Shown in pieces: positions 54,221-63,968 of a DNA stretch of 64,000 nt (positions are counted from its first letter, which is position 1; each line of letters starts with the position of its first letter). A program made the translations under genes and the position numbers. The notes under the pieces are model-generated. The model searched no databases. It had not been told where the DNA came from and saw only the letters and a program-made list of their open reading frames with translations. This DNA is from an uncultured Tateyamaria sp. GTDB lineage: Bacteria; Pseudomonadota; Alphaproteobacteria; Rhodobacterales; Rhodobacteraceae. Where the stretch lies: the NCBI RefSeq assembly GCF_947494755.1, contig NZ_CANLVZ010000010.1, positions 94,388 through 158,387 on the forward strand, in the 5' to 3' direction.

Positions 54221-55117
54221 ATGACGCAGACATCTGGTGATACACCGCAGGGCCTTGGCTTTGCGCTTGGGGCTTATGTCCTCTGGGGGTTCCTTCCACT
54301 TTACATGAAGTTGCTCAGCCATGTCGGCCCGGCCGAGGTGGTTGCGCACCGCGTTATCTGGTCGGTGCCTTTGGCAGGGGCTCTGCTGATTGCATTGCGG
54401 CGGACGGGCGATCTGCGCGCTGCGTTTTCCAGCCCGCGCACGCTGGCGATGGGCTGCGTGACAGCGGCGCTGATCACTGTGAACTGGGGCATATACGTGT
54501 GGGCGATCACGTCGGACCGCACCCTTGATGCGGCGCTTGGCTATTACATCAATCCGCTGTTTTCGGTGGCGTTGGGGGCGCTCTTGCTGCGCGAGCGGCT
54601 GACCGGCGCACAACTGGTGGCCATCGCGCTTGCGGCCTGTGCGGTCGCGGTCCTTGCGATCTCTGCCGGGTCGGTACCATGGGCGGCCATCGGGCTGACG
54701 GTGTCATGGGGGTTCTATGCGCTCGCCAAGAAACAACTGCCGATCGGACCGAACCAGGGGTTTCTGCTTGAGGTCCTGATCCTCCTGATCCCGGCGCTGG
54801 CCTATGTCGCTTGGCTCGGGTGGAAGGAGCAGGGGGTGTTTCTGTCTGGAGATGCCGAAACGAACTGGCTCTTGCTGGGGTGCGGTGCGGTCACGGCCAT
54901 TCCGCTGATCCTCTATGCGAACGGAGCCAAAGGGTTGCGTCTGACCACCATTGCGATCCTGCAATACATCGCGCCGACGATGATTTTCCTCTGTGCCGTG
55001 ATCGTGTTCAAGGAACCCTTCGGGCAGGCGCGCATGATCGCATTCCCGATGATCTGGACGGCGCTTGTCATCTATTCAGTATCGATGGTCCGCCAGATGC
55101 GCGCGGCACGCGCCTAG
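54221..55117 (+). CDS. rarD: RarD-type EamA permease
   Basis: A 298-aa inner-membrane transporter with ten TM helices. The LSHVGPAEVVAHRVIWSVP, WGIYVWAITSDRTLDAALGYYINPLFSV and LYANGAKGLRLTTIAILQYIAPT are all diagnostic of RarD. Start ATG 54221. Its stop overlaps the convergent hydrolase stop by 4 bases. Confidence 0.9.
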   Translation: MTQTSGDTPQGLGFALGAYVLWGFLPLYMKLLSHVGPAEVVAHRVIWSVPLAGALLIALRRTGDLRAAFSSPRTLAMGCVTAALITVNWGIYVWAITSDRTLDAALGYYINPLFSVALGALLLRERLTGAQLVAIALAACAVAVLAISAGSVPWAAIGLTVSWGFYALAKKQLPIGPNQGFLLEVLILLIPALAYVAWLGWKEQGVFLSGDAETNWLLLGCGAVTAIPLILYANGAKGLRLTTIAILQYIAPTMIFLCAVIVFKEPFGQARMIAFPMIWTALVIYSVSMVRQMRAARA

Positions 55118-55911
55118 CGGGTTTCGAACCAGTCGCGGGCCAGGGTCGTCCAACCGCGCGGCAGGCCATGACCGCCATCATGCTCGCAAAACCGGATCGC
55201 ACCTGCGCCGCAACTGTCATCCCATGTGCGGCACCGGAACTGATCATCGATCGTGATGGCGTCAGGATGGCTGCGACACTCATTGGCGGCGCGGGCAAGG
55301 GACAGGCTGTCCCACAGGCTGCCCTGATGCCAGTCACGAATGGCGCGCCCCTCGAAGGGGACCTGATTGTCCGCAAAGCCATGGATTTGGAGGAAGTTGA
55401 CAGGCGCAGAGGGGCAGTCGGTGGTGTCATTGGGTTGGCGCAACGCGCCTGAGACGGATGCAAACCCCGCAAACTGCCCTGCGGCCTTGCACGCCATCAG
55501 CCAGGCCATTGAGCCACCAGCCGAAAAACCCGCGACATAGACCCGGTCCAGATCAATCGAGGCGCGCGCCGCCGCATCGGCAATCACATCAAGGGTAAAG
55601 GCCACATCATCGCGACTGCTGCCCTCGCGGCCCGCCCACCGACGAGTACTGCGCCCCTCAATCGGGGTGCCATTCGGCGCAATCAGCACGTACCCCGCAC
55701 CCGCAAACTCGGACCGCAAACCGCCGCGAAAGATCATCTGCCCGGTCGCATTGTGCCCGTGAAAGAACACAAGCGCGGGTGCATCCTCTGCCACATCGTC
55801 AGGCACAAGCATGTGATAGGACCCGCCCGCAATCTCGCACGGAGCATCTGGCCCACAGGCCGCATGGGACAGGGAGGGAAGGACGGATAACAGGGCAATA
55901 ATGTAACGCAT
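55114..55911 (-). CDS. Alpha/beta hydrolase, PHB depolymerase-type esterase
   Basis: A 265-aa secreted esterase. Signal MRYIIALLSVLPSLSHA, oxyanion LVFFHGHNATG, nucleophile Ser in YVAGFSAGGSMAWLMAC, and the His in CEHDGGHGLPRG. Cys pairs are numerous, fitting a periplasmic enzyme. Similar to LpqC/feruloyl or PHB esterases. Start ATG 55911. Confidence 0.82.
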   Translation of the reverse strand: MRYIIALLSVLPSLSHAACGPDAPCEIAGGSYHMLVPDDVAEDAPALVFFHGHNATGQMIFRGGLRSEFAGAGYVLIAPNGTPIEGRSTRRWAGREGSSRDDVAFTLDVIADAAARASIDLDRVYVAGFSAGGSMAWLMACKAAGQFAGFASVSGALRQPNDTTDCPSAPVNFLQIHGFADNQVPFEGRAIRDWHQGSLWDSLSLARAANECRSHPDAITIDDQFRCRTWDDSCGAGAIRFCEHDGGHGLPRGWTTLARDWFETR

Positions 55912-56017
55912 GGATGCACAGTGCACATGTGCGCAACCGTTGACAGGCACAGCGCGCAGATGTCGCTGAATTGTGAAGGCTCTTGCGCTAGGGGCGCACA
56001 TTTGACAGGCGAACGGC

Positions 56018-56665
56018 ATGGATGACGCCTATACCCCGCCGCAGGACCCATTGGTGGTGCTGCATGATGACGCCGAGATGCTCGTGGTCGACAAACCTTC
56101 GGGGCTGTTGTCGGTGCCGGGCAAGGGTGCGGATCTGGCCGATTGTCTGATCGCGCGGGTGCAGGCGGTGTGGCCGCAGGCGCTGCTGGTGCATCGGCTG
56201 GACCGGGACACCAGCGGGGTCATGGTGTTCGGGCTCACGCCCCACGCGCAGCGGTTCCTGTCCAAGCAATTTGAACTGCGGGCCGCCAAGAAAACCTATG
56301 TGGCGCGGGTGTGGGGGCGGCTGACGCCCAAGACGGGCCGTGTCGATTTACCCCTGATCGTGGACTGGGAAAACCGGCCAAGACAGCATGTGAACCACGA
56401 GACGGGCAAAGCAGCGATCACCGATTGGCGGGTGCTGCGCGACAGCGCGCGCGAAAGCCGCGTGCGGCTGATGCCCAAGACCGGACGGAGTCATCAGTTG
56501 CGGGTCCACATGCTCGCACTGGGGCACCCGATCCTGGGCGACCCGTTCTACGCCACAGGAGAGGCGTTGGCCTTCGAGCGGCTGATGCTGCATTCCGAAG
56601 AGTTGCGGATCAAACATCCCGACAGCGGCAAGATGATGCGGTTCCGACAATCCGCACCGTTCTGA
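56018..56665 (+). CDS. RluA-family pseudouridine synthase
   Basis: A 215-aa synthase: MLVVDKPSGLLSVPGKG, catalytic Asp in VHRLDRDTSGVMVF, KKTYVARVWG, and TGRSHQLRVHMLALGHPILGD. No S4 domain, like RluA itself; E. coli RluA modifies 23S U746 and tRNA U32, target here inferred. Followed by a repeat element. Confidence 0.9.
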   Translation: MDDAYTPPQDPLVVLHDDAEMLVVDKPSGLLSVPGKGADLADCLIARVQAVWPQALLVHRLDRDTSGVMVFGLTPHAQRFLSKQFELRAAKKTYVARVWGRLTPKTGRVDLPLIVDWENRPRQHVNHETGKAAITDWRVLRDSARESRVRLMPKTGRSHQLRVHMLALGHPILGDPFYATGEALAFERLMLHSEELRIKHPDSGKMMRFRQSAPF

Positions 56666-56730
56666 CCCGCCACCACTTGCGCAATCACCCCACCTTGGCA
56701 GGCCGGAGCAGACGAAAGCATCGTCCGCCC

Positions 56731-56790
56731 CTTCCTTTCGCCAAAAATACCTCGGGGGGCCCGCAGGGCGGGGGCAGCGCCCCCTTATCC
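56731..56790 (-). repeat. Dispersed intergenic element, copy 3 (inverted)
   Basis: On the minus strand: GGGGGC-GCT-GCCCCC hairpin, GC spacer, then GGTATTTTTGGCGAAAGGAA. It is the same architecture as 4111 and 20020 with three core changes. It fills the gap between the convergent RluA and aldehyde dehydrogenase genes. Confidence 0.65.
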
Positions 56791-56792
56791 CG

Positions 56793-58232
56793 TCAGTCTG
56801 TCGACCAACCCGATACGGACTTCACTTCGAGGAAATCTTCGATCCCCCAAATGCCGCCTTCGCGCCCGTTGCCCGATTGCTTCATCCCACCGAACGGCGA
56901 TCCGGCCGCGCGGGAGGTGCCGTTCATTTCCACCATGCCGGACCGCAACCGCGTGGCCATCCGGTTCAGTCGTGCCCCATCTTGTGTCTGGACATAGTTG
57001 GTCAGGCCGTAGGGCGTGTCATTGGCGATTTCGACAGCCTCTTCTTCGGTATCAAAGGGGATGATGGACAGGACGGGCCCAAAAATCTCTTCGCGCGCGA
57101 TGGTCATGTCGTTGTTGACGTCCGCGAACACTGTGGGGCGCACATAGAACCCCTTGTTGAAGCCCTCGGGGCGGCCCGTGCCACCGGCGACAAGCTTGGC
57201 CCCCTCATCAATGCCTTTCTGGATCAGATCCTGGATCTTGTTCCATTGCACTTCGTTCACGACAGGCCCAATGTGGCGGCCCGCCTCACTCGCGGGGCCG
57301 ACAGTGACCTTGCCTGCCACCTCCGCGGCCTCCTGCACCGCCGCCTCATATTTGGCGCGTTGCACCAGCATCCGCGAGGGCGCGTTACAGGATTGCCCGG
57401 TATTGTTCATGATATGGAGCACACCGCGTTTGACGGCCTTTTCGTCCGCATCCTCGAAAATCAGGTTGGCCCCTTTGCCCCCCAATTCGAGGTGGACGCG
57501 TTTCAGTGTCTCAGCCGCGTTCTTGGAAATCAGGCGGCCCGCACGGGACGAACCGGTAAAGCTGACCATGTCGACATCCGGGTGACCCGACAGGGTGGTG
57601 CCCACACCGGGGCCATCACCGTTCACCATATTGAAGACACCCGGCGGAAAGCCCGCCTCGTGCATCATCTCGGCAAAGATGATGGCATTCAGCGGCGACT
57701 CTTCGCTTGGCTTCAGAACCATCGTGCATCCCGCAATGGCGGCTGCCCCGACCTTGAGGGTGATCTGGTTCATCGGCCAGTTCCAAGGCGTGATGAGGGC
57801 CGCAACCCCCACCGGTTCGTGGATGATCCGGTCGTTGGGGGCGTGATCGCCCAAAGCATGGTTGAAGTCGAACCCCTTGGCCGCATCAATAAAGTTCTTC
57901 AGGTGCCATGTGCCTGCGCCGACCTGCTGGCTGCGCGACATGTCTATCGGCGCGCCCATTTCGGCGGACATTGCGCCTGCCAGGTCCTCGGCGCGGGCTT
58001 CGTACACGCTGATCAGTTTTTCGACCAATGCGATTCGCTCGGCAACAGGGGTCGCCATCCATGCAGGAAACGCCGCCTTGGCCGCCGCAATCGCAGCCTC
58101 TGCATCTTCGGCACCCCCAAGCGAGATCACGGCCGCTGGTTCCTCGGTCGAGGGGTCAATCACGTGATGGTCCTTGCCGTTTTGCGGAGCGACCCATTGG
58201 CCGTTGATGTAAAAATCGCGTTTCTCGAGCAT
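56793..58232 (-). CDS. Aldehyde dehydrogenase (NAD(P)-dependent)
   Basis: A 479-aa ALDH from ATG 58232 (MLEKRDFYINGQWVAP). ITPWNWPMNQITLKV, LELGGKGANLIFEDAD with the catalytic Glu, GQSCNAPSRMLVQ with the catalytic Cys, and EEIFGPVLSIIPFD. Substrate unknown; could oxidise aldehydes downstream of alkane oxidation or betaine aldehyde. Divergent from peroxiredoxin. Confidence 0.92.
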   Translation of the reverse strand: MLEKRDFYINGQWVAPQNGKDHHVIDPSTEEPAAVISLGGAEDAEAAIAAAKAAFPAWMATPVAERIALVEKLISVYEARAEDLAGAMSAEMGAPIDMSRSQQVGAGTWHLKNFIDAAKGFDFNHALGDHAPNDRIIHEPVGVAALITPWNWPMNQITLKVGAAAIAGCTMVLKPSEESPLNAIIFAEMMHEAGFPPGVFNMVNGDGPGVGTTLSGHPDVDMVSFTGSSRAGRLISKNAAETLKRVHLELGGKGANLIFEDADEKAVKRGVLHIMNNTGQSCNAPSRMLVQRAKYEAAVQEAAEVAGKVTVGPASEAGRHIGPVVNEVQWNKIQDLIQKGIDEGAKLVAGGTGRPEGFNKGFYVRPTVFADVNNDMTIAREEIFGPVLSIIPFDTEEEAVEIANDTPYGLTNYVQTQDGARLNRMATRLRSGMVEMNGTSRAAGSPFGGMKQSGNGREGGIWGIEDFLEVKSVSGWSTD

Positions 58233-58375
58233 GGCTGTGCCTTTCGTTGACGTTTGGCGAAACTCTGACACCGCTGGGACGCGCCCACAAGTGGGCCCAC
58301 ACATCAGGGGATGAAAACGCCGACGCGATGTCTTAGGATACTTCGCAACATCAACCATTCCCGACGGAGGACACC

Positions 58376-59029
58376 ATGGGTTTGCGCATTAACGACACGA
58401 TCCCGGATTTGACGGTCGAAACAGACCACGGGACGATTTCGCTGCATGACTGGATCGGGGACAGCTGGGCGATCCTGTTTTCGCATCCCAAGGATTTCAC
58501 TCCGGTCTGCACAACCGAATTCGGCGCGGTCGCGCAACTGGCTGATGAGTGGGACAAGCGCGGCACAAAGGTCATCGGCGTTTCGGTGGACGGTGTAGAG
58601 GATCACAAGAAATGGAAAGGTGACATTGAAAAGGTCGCTGGCACCACGGCGGGATTCCCGATCATCGCCGATTCCGGCCTTGAGGTGTCAAAGGCGTTCG
58701 ACATGTTGCCCGCCGAAGCCTACCTGCCCGATGGCCGCACACCTGCTGATAGCGCGACTGTCCGGTCCGTATTCATCATTGGCCCTGACAAGCAATTGAA
58801 GCTGTCGATGACCTATCCGATGACGGTTGGCCGCAACTTTGCCGAGGTGCTGCGCGCGCTTGACGGTTTGCAAACGTCGACCGGCAAGGGCGTCGCAACG
58901 CCCGCCAACTGGAATGTGGGCGATGATGTGATTATCCCCGCGACTGTGTCGGATGAAGATGCCAAAGCGAAATTTGGCGAATTCACAACCGTGCTGCCTT
59001 ATTTGCGGACGACCAAGGCACCGAGCTAA
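58376..59029 (+). CDS. 1-Cys-type peroxiredoxin (Prx6 group)
   Basis: A 217-aa thiol peroxidase. Peroxidatic Cys in FSHPKDFTPVCTTEFG, Arg in SATVRSVFIIGPDK, and the long C-terminal domain with ATPANWNVGDDVIIPATVSDEDA typical of Prx6. No resolving Cys is evident. GGAGG 6 bases before ATG. Confidence 0.92.
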   Translation: MGLRINDTIPDLTVETDHGTISLHDWIGDSWAILFSHPKDFTPVCTTEFGAVAQLADEWDKRGTKVIGVSVDGVEDHKKWKGDIEKVAGTTAGFPIIADSGLEVSKAFDMLPAEAYLPDGRTPADSATVRSVFIIGPDKQLKLSMTYPMTVGRNFAEVLRALDGLQTSTGKGVATPANWNVGDDVIIPATVSDEDAKAKFGEFTTVLPYLRTTKAPS

Positions 59030-59041
59030 TCACATCGACTG

Positions 59042-59067
59042 GGGCGGTCCGCGTCTTTGGACCGCCC
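59042..59067 (+). terminator. Stem-loop after peroxiredoxin gene
   Basis: GGGCGGTCC (59042-59050) pairs with GGACCGCCC (59059-59067), loop GCGTCTTT, 13 bases after the stop. The T-tract is weak (ATCCCATTT). Confidence 0.6.
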
Positions 59068-59253
59068 ATCCCATTTGATCATCCCTTCTGGTGGTCCGAA
59101 AACTGAAATTGCCGGTATGGACCAGCGACTGCCGAGGCCGTCCCGAAGTCTTTTCTGAAAAACAGCTATGTTAATGTTGTGGGCCGGGCGATGCTGGACC
59201 CTTGGCCCGACATTGACTATGGACCGGGTCATACTGTGACCCGAGGTAAGTGT

Positions 59254-61671
59254 ATGGCGTCCAAGGCCAAGACCTTTTTCTATCAGCTTCTTCGCAACGT
59301 CCGATCAAAGCAGGGCGTAGAGCGCATTGGCTGGATTGCGGTGCTTGTCTTGCTCTTGCCGGTGGCCTTGCCAATCTTGATCGCAAAGATGCTGGTAAAG
59401 GCTGTGCTGAGCCGGTTGTTTCCGGACTACTATCGGGGCAATGCGCCTTATTTTGTCAAACGTGCAACAGCATCCGCACCCGATATCGATCCGGTTGCCG
59501 AGGACGCTGCGCGTGCGCTCCCTGACACCTATGCTTTGATCCGGATCGTCGGCAACGACCTGCCTCCGCGGCATGCTCTGGGACAGTCATTACAGAACGT
59601 TGAATTCATCCTGGAAAACGAACCGGAGTTTGAAAACTGTCAAAAGATGTGGGTGCTCAACCGTATCCGCGACGCGGATCAGGAACGTCGTCTTATCGCC
59701 GCGTTCGAGGCTGCGGGCCATGCCTACAAGCGACTACCCTTTGTTCTTGATGACTACGCAGAGGTGCCACTTGATCTGACAAAGCTTCCGTCAGCCGACT
59801 ACATCTTCACGGATGCATTTGAGCAACTTGAAGAAGAGCAAAAGCACCGGGCTATCGCGTCCATCTATCGCCACAAGAATATCCACGTGATGCACAACAA
59901 CGGGTCACGCAACATTGCGCTGGATTGGGGGCGTGAAAATGCGAAATGGGTTTTGCCTTGGGACGGAAACTGCTTTCTCACCGTCGAGGACTGGGCGAGC
60001 GTTGTAAAGGATATCCAAGAACAGCAAGCGTGTCGGTATTTCGTTGTTCCTATGGCCCGATTGGGATCGAACAAGAAAGCCTTTGACACATGGGACCCTA
60101 GAGACGCCTCGGAAGAGCCCCAAATCGCCTTCCGTTTCGATGCCAAAGAGCGGTTTGACGAGCGTTTCCCCTATGGCCGCCGTCCTAAAGTCGAGCTGTT
60201 GGTTCGGCTCGGCGTGAAGGGGCCTTGGAGCACCGGGCGGATGGACCCGTGGGACCTGGATAGCACGCCGCTCGTGCCTGGCTCTCATTTGGTGGGTAAT
60301 GCTGGCATGGTCCGCCGCCTTGCATCTGGTCAGGCGCAATTGGAAGTGGGCGGCGCTCAGGGGCAAAGAGACCGAACCTATGCCCGCAATGATGCAATTG
60401 TTGCGCAACTGAAGTCGCTTGATCACCAGGTTATCGAGCGTCGCGGTTTCGATCCCCGAGTTCCAGTGTTTTACGACACGGAGACTTTGGCGCGCCTTGG
60501 GCAGGAGCCGACCTTAGATCATAGAAAGCGTTTGCGTGAGGCGGCCGATACCGCGCTTGGCCGTGGCCCGTTTTCGGTGTTTGACAAAACCGAGACTGCG
60601 CCGAGTGGCGACAAGGCTGACTATCTGGAGCTTGCGCCTTATTGGTGGCCCGACTCGCAGCGTAAGGATGGTACCCCCTATATCCGGCGCACCGAAGAGC
60701 GACTGCCAGACACGGTCCTTTATGCTCCGGAAAGTGACGCCTTTGATCGTACCCGCCTGCAGCATGTGTTTGATGATGCAACAGCGTGCAGTCTCGCATG
60801 GGCGGTATCTGGCGCACCGCAATACCGCGATCATGCCCGCCAATTGATCAAGGCGTGGTTCCTGAAACAGGAGACCGCGATGACGCCGCATCTGCGCTAT
60901 GCTCAGGTGCGCCGCGGGCACAACGGGAACACGGGCGACAAAGCCGGGATCATCGCGTTCAAGGATATCGGGTATTTGCTGGACGGGGTGCGGATGTTGG
61001 ATGATCCGGACCTGAGCGCGGACTTGGCGGACTGGCTGCGACCCTATCGCGACTGGCTTTTGAACAGCGCGCAGGGCAAGGGCGCGCGCAGCAGTGCGAA
61101 CAGCCTTGGTGTCTTCTATGACCTTCAGCTTGGCTCAATCGCGGCCTTTCTTGACGATGCCGATACGCTGATGGACTGCTATCTGAACTCGACCGCCCGT
61201 CTGAAAACGCATTTTGATGATGAGGGGGGGCAGCCTCAGGAACTACAGCGCCCGGGGGGGCAACATCATTGTGCCTTTAACCTCGGTGGATGGCTAAGCC
61301 TCTACCGCTTGTACCAATCGTGTGGGTTTGCACTCGAACATCAGCCGGAGTTCGCAAGATTGCACAAAGGGGTGGCATGGTTTCTGTCGCATCGGGGGGC
61401 TGAGTGGCCCCATGCTCAAGGTTCGGATTTTGATGAGGACCGATGCACGGCACTCGCGATGCTCGCAGGCGGCGTTGGCATCGAAGTGGCGGTGCGGGCG
61501 GGCGACAGCGACATTGCGCGCCAAAAGCCCCGGTTTCACCCCCATGACGGGCTTCCCGGCTTTTGGCCGCTGATGTTGGGTGCAGACCGTGCCGGTTCAG
61601 TCATGGGTCGGACGCCCGCCACGCCTCAGCACGTGGACGCAGTCGAAGGTACAGCCAAGGCGTTACCTTAG
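59254..61671 (+). CDS. Glycosyltransferase-like / alginate-lyase-like fusion protein
   Basis: An 805-aa protein from ATG 59254 (MASKAKTFFYQ; GAGGTAAG upstream). One TM at about 27-48. Then a domain with ALIRIVGNDLPPRHALGQSL, FENCQKMWVLNRI and VMHNNGSRNIALDWGRENA...LPWDGN, like bacterial sugar-transfer proteins of polysaccharide loci. From about 440 an alginate-lyase-type (alpha/alpha) domain: ELAPYWWPDSQRKDGTPYIRR, NSLGVFYDLQLGSI, PGGQHHCAFNLGGW. Seems to couple polymer handling in one chain; the ABC exporter lies 193 bases on. Function inferred. Confidence 0.75.
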   Translation: MASKAKTFFYQLLRNVRSKQGVERIGWIAVLVLLLPVALPILIAKMLVKAVLSRLFPDYYRGNAPYFVKRATASAPDIDPVAEDAARALPDTYALIRIVGNDLPPRHALGQSLQNVEFILENEPEFENCQKMWVLNRIRDADQERRLIAAFEAAGHAYKRLPFVLDDYAEVPLDLTKLPSADYIFTDAFEQLEEEQKHRAIASIYRHKNIHVMHNNGSRNIALDWGRENAKWVLPWDGNCFLTVEDWASVVKDIQEQQACRYFVVPMARLGSNKKAFDTWDPRDASEEPQIAFRFDAKERFDERFPYGRRPKVELLVRLGVKGPWSTGRMDPWDLDSTPLVPGSHLVGNAGMVRRLASGQAQLEVGGAQGQRDRTYARNDAIVAQLKSLDHQVIERRGFDPRVPVFYDTETLARLGQEPTLDHRKRLREAADTALGRGPFSVFDKTETAPSGDKADYLELAPYWWPDSQRKDGTPYIRRTEERLPDTVLYAPESDAFDRTRLQHVFDDATACSLAWAVSGAPQYRDHARQLIKAWFLKQETAMTPHLRYAQVRRGHNGNTGDKAGIIAFKDIGYLLDGVRMLDDPDLSADLADWLRPYRDWLLNSAQGKGARSSANSLGVFYDLQLGSIAAFLDDADTLMDCYLNSTARLKTHFDDEGGQPQELQRPGGQHHCAFNLGGWLSLYRLYQSCGFALEHQPEFARLHKGVAWFLSHRGAEWPHAQGSDFDEDRCTALAMLAGGVGIEVAVRAGDSDIARQKPRFHPHDGLPGFWPLMLGADRAGSVMGRTPATPQHVDAVEGTAKALP

Positions 61672-61864
61672 CATCGTGTTCCGCGGTTATGACTTCCGTG
61701 AGGTCACGCGCATTGACGTCAGGGGGCAGGAAGCTGATATATAGCGCAAGCGGACAGCGGATGTCGTCGGATCAGATCAACGATACAAACCTCCAGCCAT
61801 AGCCATCGCCCTGAGTTCGTGCGATGCGTAGCGCCCAAACTCCAGTCAGAATGCAGAGTGCAAC

Positions 61865-63637
61865 ATGATCGAACCTGAAAGCAGTTCCAAGGGTATCACG
61901 GGGCAGGAAACCACAGCGACAGGCATCCGCCTGATCCGCGAGGCGCTGCCACCACGCTGGAAGCTGTATGCACTGTCCGTCATCTGCATGCTTGGCGTTG
62001 CCGGGTTCACGGGCGCGCTCGCATATTCCACCCGCCTTATCGTGAACGACGTCTTTGTGGCGGGGGACGCAAAGGCGGCTTACTCGGTCGCCTTGCTTGT
62101 GGTGGCCGTGGCCTTTGGCAAGGCGTTCTCGGTCTATGCAAATGCGGTCGTCAAGACCGTGTTCAAGCGATCCGTCATATCGCACTATCAAAAGCTGACG
62201 TTCCGGCGACTGGTATTGCAGGAAACCCGGTTCTTTGCGGACACTCATGCAAGTATGCAGATGGCGCAGCTCAAGCTGTTCGGGAACGCGTGTGGATCGA
62301 CCGTCGTTGGGGTAACCAATACGATGTTCACCGACATCATGACCGTGACCGTCCTGTTTGGTGTCATGTTCTTTCAGGACCCCCTGATGACGCTGTTATG
62401 CTCAATGATTCTGCCAGTGATCTTTTTGACGGTGACTTTGTTGTCCCGTCGGGTGCGTGAGCTGGCAAGCGCGGAGCGTGCGCTGGATGGTGCCTATTTC
62501 GCCGTGGGGGCCGAGACCTTTGAAGGGATCAAGACCGTCAAGGTCTATGGTCTGGAAAGCAAATCGGTCGGCCGTTTCGAAGGGGCCGTGACGGCGCTGG
62601 AAGACCGGATGCTGTCGATCGCCCGGATTACGTCGGCGACAAGCCCGCTGATGGAATTTCTGGGCGGGATCGTGATTGGTCTTTTCGTGATCTATGCCGC
62701 GTGGCAGACGATGACCTTTGGCAAGACACCGGGGGAATTCACCGCCTTTATCACAGCCTTCCTGATGGCCTACCAGCCAGCCTCTCGGCTGTCCAAAGTC
62801 TGGGTCGATATTCAGAAATCGCTGGTACACACCGGTCGCATGTACAAGATATTGGATCGGCCCATCCCCCTGCAATCCAACGGTGCCGAGGTTCTTGCAC
62901 CGGGCGAAAACTCCATTTCGTTTGAAGATGTAAGCTTTGAATACGAGAAGGGCGCGCCTGCCCTGCGGAACGTGTCTGTTGATATCAAGGCGGGGGAAAA
63001 AGTTGCCATCATCGGACGCTCCGGCTCTGGCAAAAGCACGCTGATCGATCTTGTACTGCGGTTTTATGACCCAACAAGCGGTACCATCCGCATCGGGGGA
63101 TACAACGCGACTGACATCTCCAACGAATCCATGCGCGCGTCCACGGCGCTGATCAGCCAGGACGTCTTTCTGTTTGACAGTACGATCCTTGAGAACATCC
63201 GCGACGGCAATGCCGGTGCCTCTGACGAGGATGTGGAGCGTGCCGCCCGTCGCGCGGCCTTGACCGAAACACTGGACAACATGCCCGCTGGTCTGCAAAC
63301 CGTCGTTGGCCCGAATGGCTCGGCGCTGTCAGGTGGTCAGAAACAGCGGATCGGGATCGCGCGGGCCTTGGTCAAGAATGCGGACATTTGCGTCTTTGAC
63401 GAGGCCACCAGCGCCCTCGACGTCGAAACCGAACAGCAAGTCTTGGAAAGTGTGACTAAGGAGCTTGAAAACAAGACCGTCCTGTTTGTCACGCATCGTC
63501 CGGCGACGCTTGACTATGTCGACCGTATTTTGCTGCTGGACGATGGGCGCCTGGTCTCTATCGGCACCAAGGAAGAGCTGGAAAGCGGAAGTGAGCAGTA
63601 CCGCGCCTTGCTAAATATTGCGATGAAGGGAAGCTGA
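61865..63637 (+). CDS. ABC transporter, fused permease-ATPase (MsbA/LipA type)
   Basis: A 590-aa half-transporter: six TM segments in the first 320 residues, then Walker A GRSGSGKSTLIDL, Q-loop, signature SALSGGQKQRIGIAR, Walker B ICVFDEATSALD, H-loop VTHRPATLD. Exports lipid-linked or polysaccharide cargo. Placed after the glycosyltransferase/lyase fusion; cargo is inferred to be that polymer. Confidence 0.9.
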   Translation: MIEPESSSKGITGQETTATGIRLIREALPPRWKLYALSVICMLGVAGFTGALAYSTRLIVNDVFVAGDAKAAYSVALLVVAVAFGKAFSVYANAVVKTVFKRSVISHYQKLTFRRLVLQETRFFADTHASMQMAQLKLFGNACGSTVVGVTNTMFTDIMTVTVLFGVMFFQDPLMTLLCSMILPVIFLTVTLLSRRVRELASAERALDGAYFAVGAETFEGIKTVKVYGLESKSVGRFEGAVTALEDRMLSIARITSATSPLMEFLGGIVIGLFVIYAAWQTMTFGKTPGEFTAFITAFLMAYQPASRLSKVWVDIQKSLVHTGRMYKILDRPIPLQSNGAEVLAPGENSISFEDVSFEYEKGAPALRNVSVDIKAGEKVAIIGRSGSGKSTLIDLVLRFYDPTSGTIRIGGYNATDISNESMRASTALISQDVFLFDSTILENIRDGNAGASDEDVERAARRAALTETLDNMPAGLQTVVGPNGSALSGGQKQRIGIARALVKNADICVFDEATSALDVETEQQVLESVTKELENKTVLFVTHRPATLDYVDRILLLDDGRLVSIGTKEELESGSEQYRALLNIAMKGS

Positions 63638-63752
63638 TGGGTGCAGACCTGTTGACCTTTTGATTAGGTCATGCAGCAGCCTCTGCACAGGCCTCACCTT
63701 TCAAGCGGTATGTTGGTCTGATCGTGATGGGAGCGGGTTGATGTAGGTATTC
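63638..63752. other. Spacer after ABC transporter gene
   Basis: No gene is supported. ATGGGTGCAGACCTG begins a nine-codon frame directly after the transporter stop, ending at TGA, perhaps the remnant of a following gene displaced by the repeat array. Confidence 0.4.
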
Positions 63753-63821
63753 GCCGATGCGCGTCAGTCAGCGCCTAGGGGTTCTGAAATGTGCTGATCT
63801 TGATGCTGGAACGAACAAGAA

Positions 63822-63850
63822 TGGTGGAGCATAGCGGGATCGAACCGCTG
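63822..63850 (-). tRNA. Partial tRNA-Ala-like 3' end, first repeat
   Basis: Read on the minus strand: CAGCGGTTCGATCCCGCT, the T-arm, then ATGCTCCACCA with encoded CCA. The U at position 70 fits tRNA-Ala (G3-U70). No anticodon arm or 5' half is present, so this is a fragment, not a functional tRNA. Confidence 0.6.
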
Positions 63851-63939
63851 TACTCAGCGTAGCGGCCTTGGCCGATGCGCGTCAGTCAGCGCCTACGGGT
63901 TCTGAAATGTGCTGATCTTGATGCTGGAACGAACAAGAA

Positions 63940-63968
63940 TGGTGGAGCATAGCGGGATCGAACCGCTG
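63940..63968 (-). tRNA. Partial tRNA-Ala-like 3' end, second repeat
   Basis: Identical to 63822-63850, 118 bases on. Again only the T-arm and acceptor 3' strand. Confidence 0.6.

Noticed and set aside
56877..58250. A 457-codon frame opposite the aldehyde dehydrogenase
   Set aside because: Antisense shadow; the dehydrogenase has all catalytic motifs in order.
63822..63850. A functional tRNA gene
   Set aside because: Only the T-arm and 3' acceptor strand are present. The adjoining sequence does not form anticodon or D arms.
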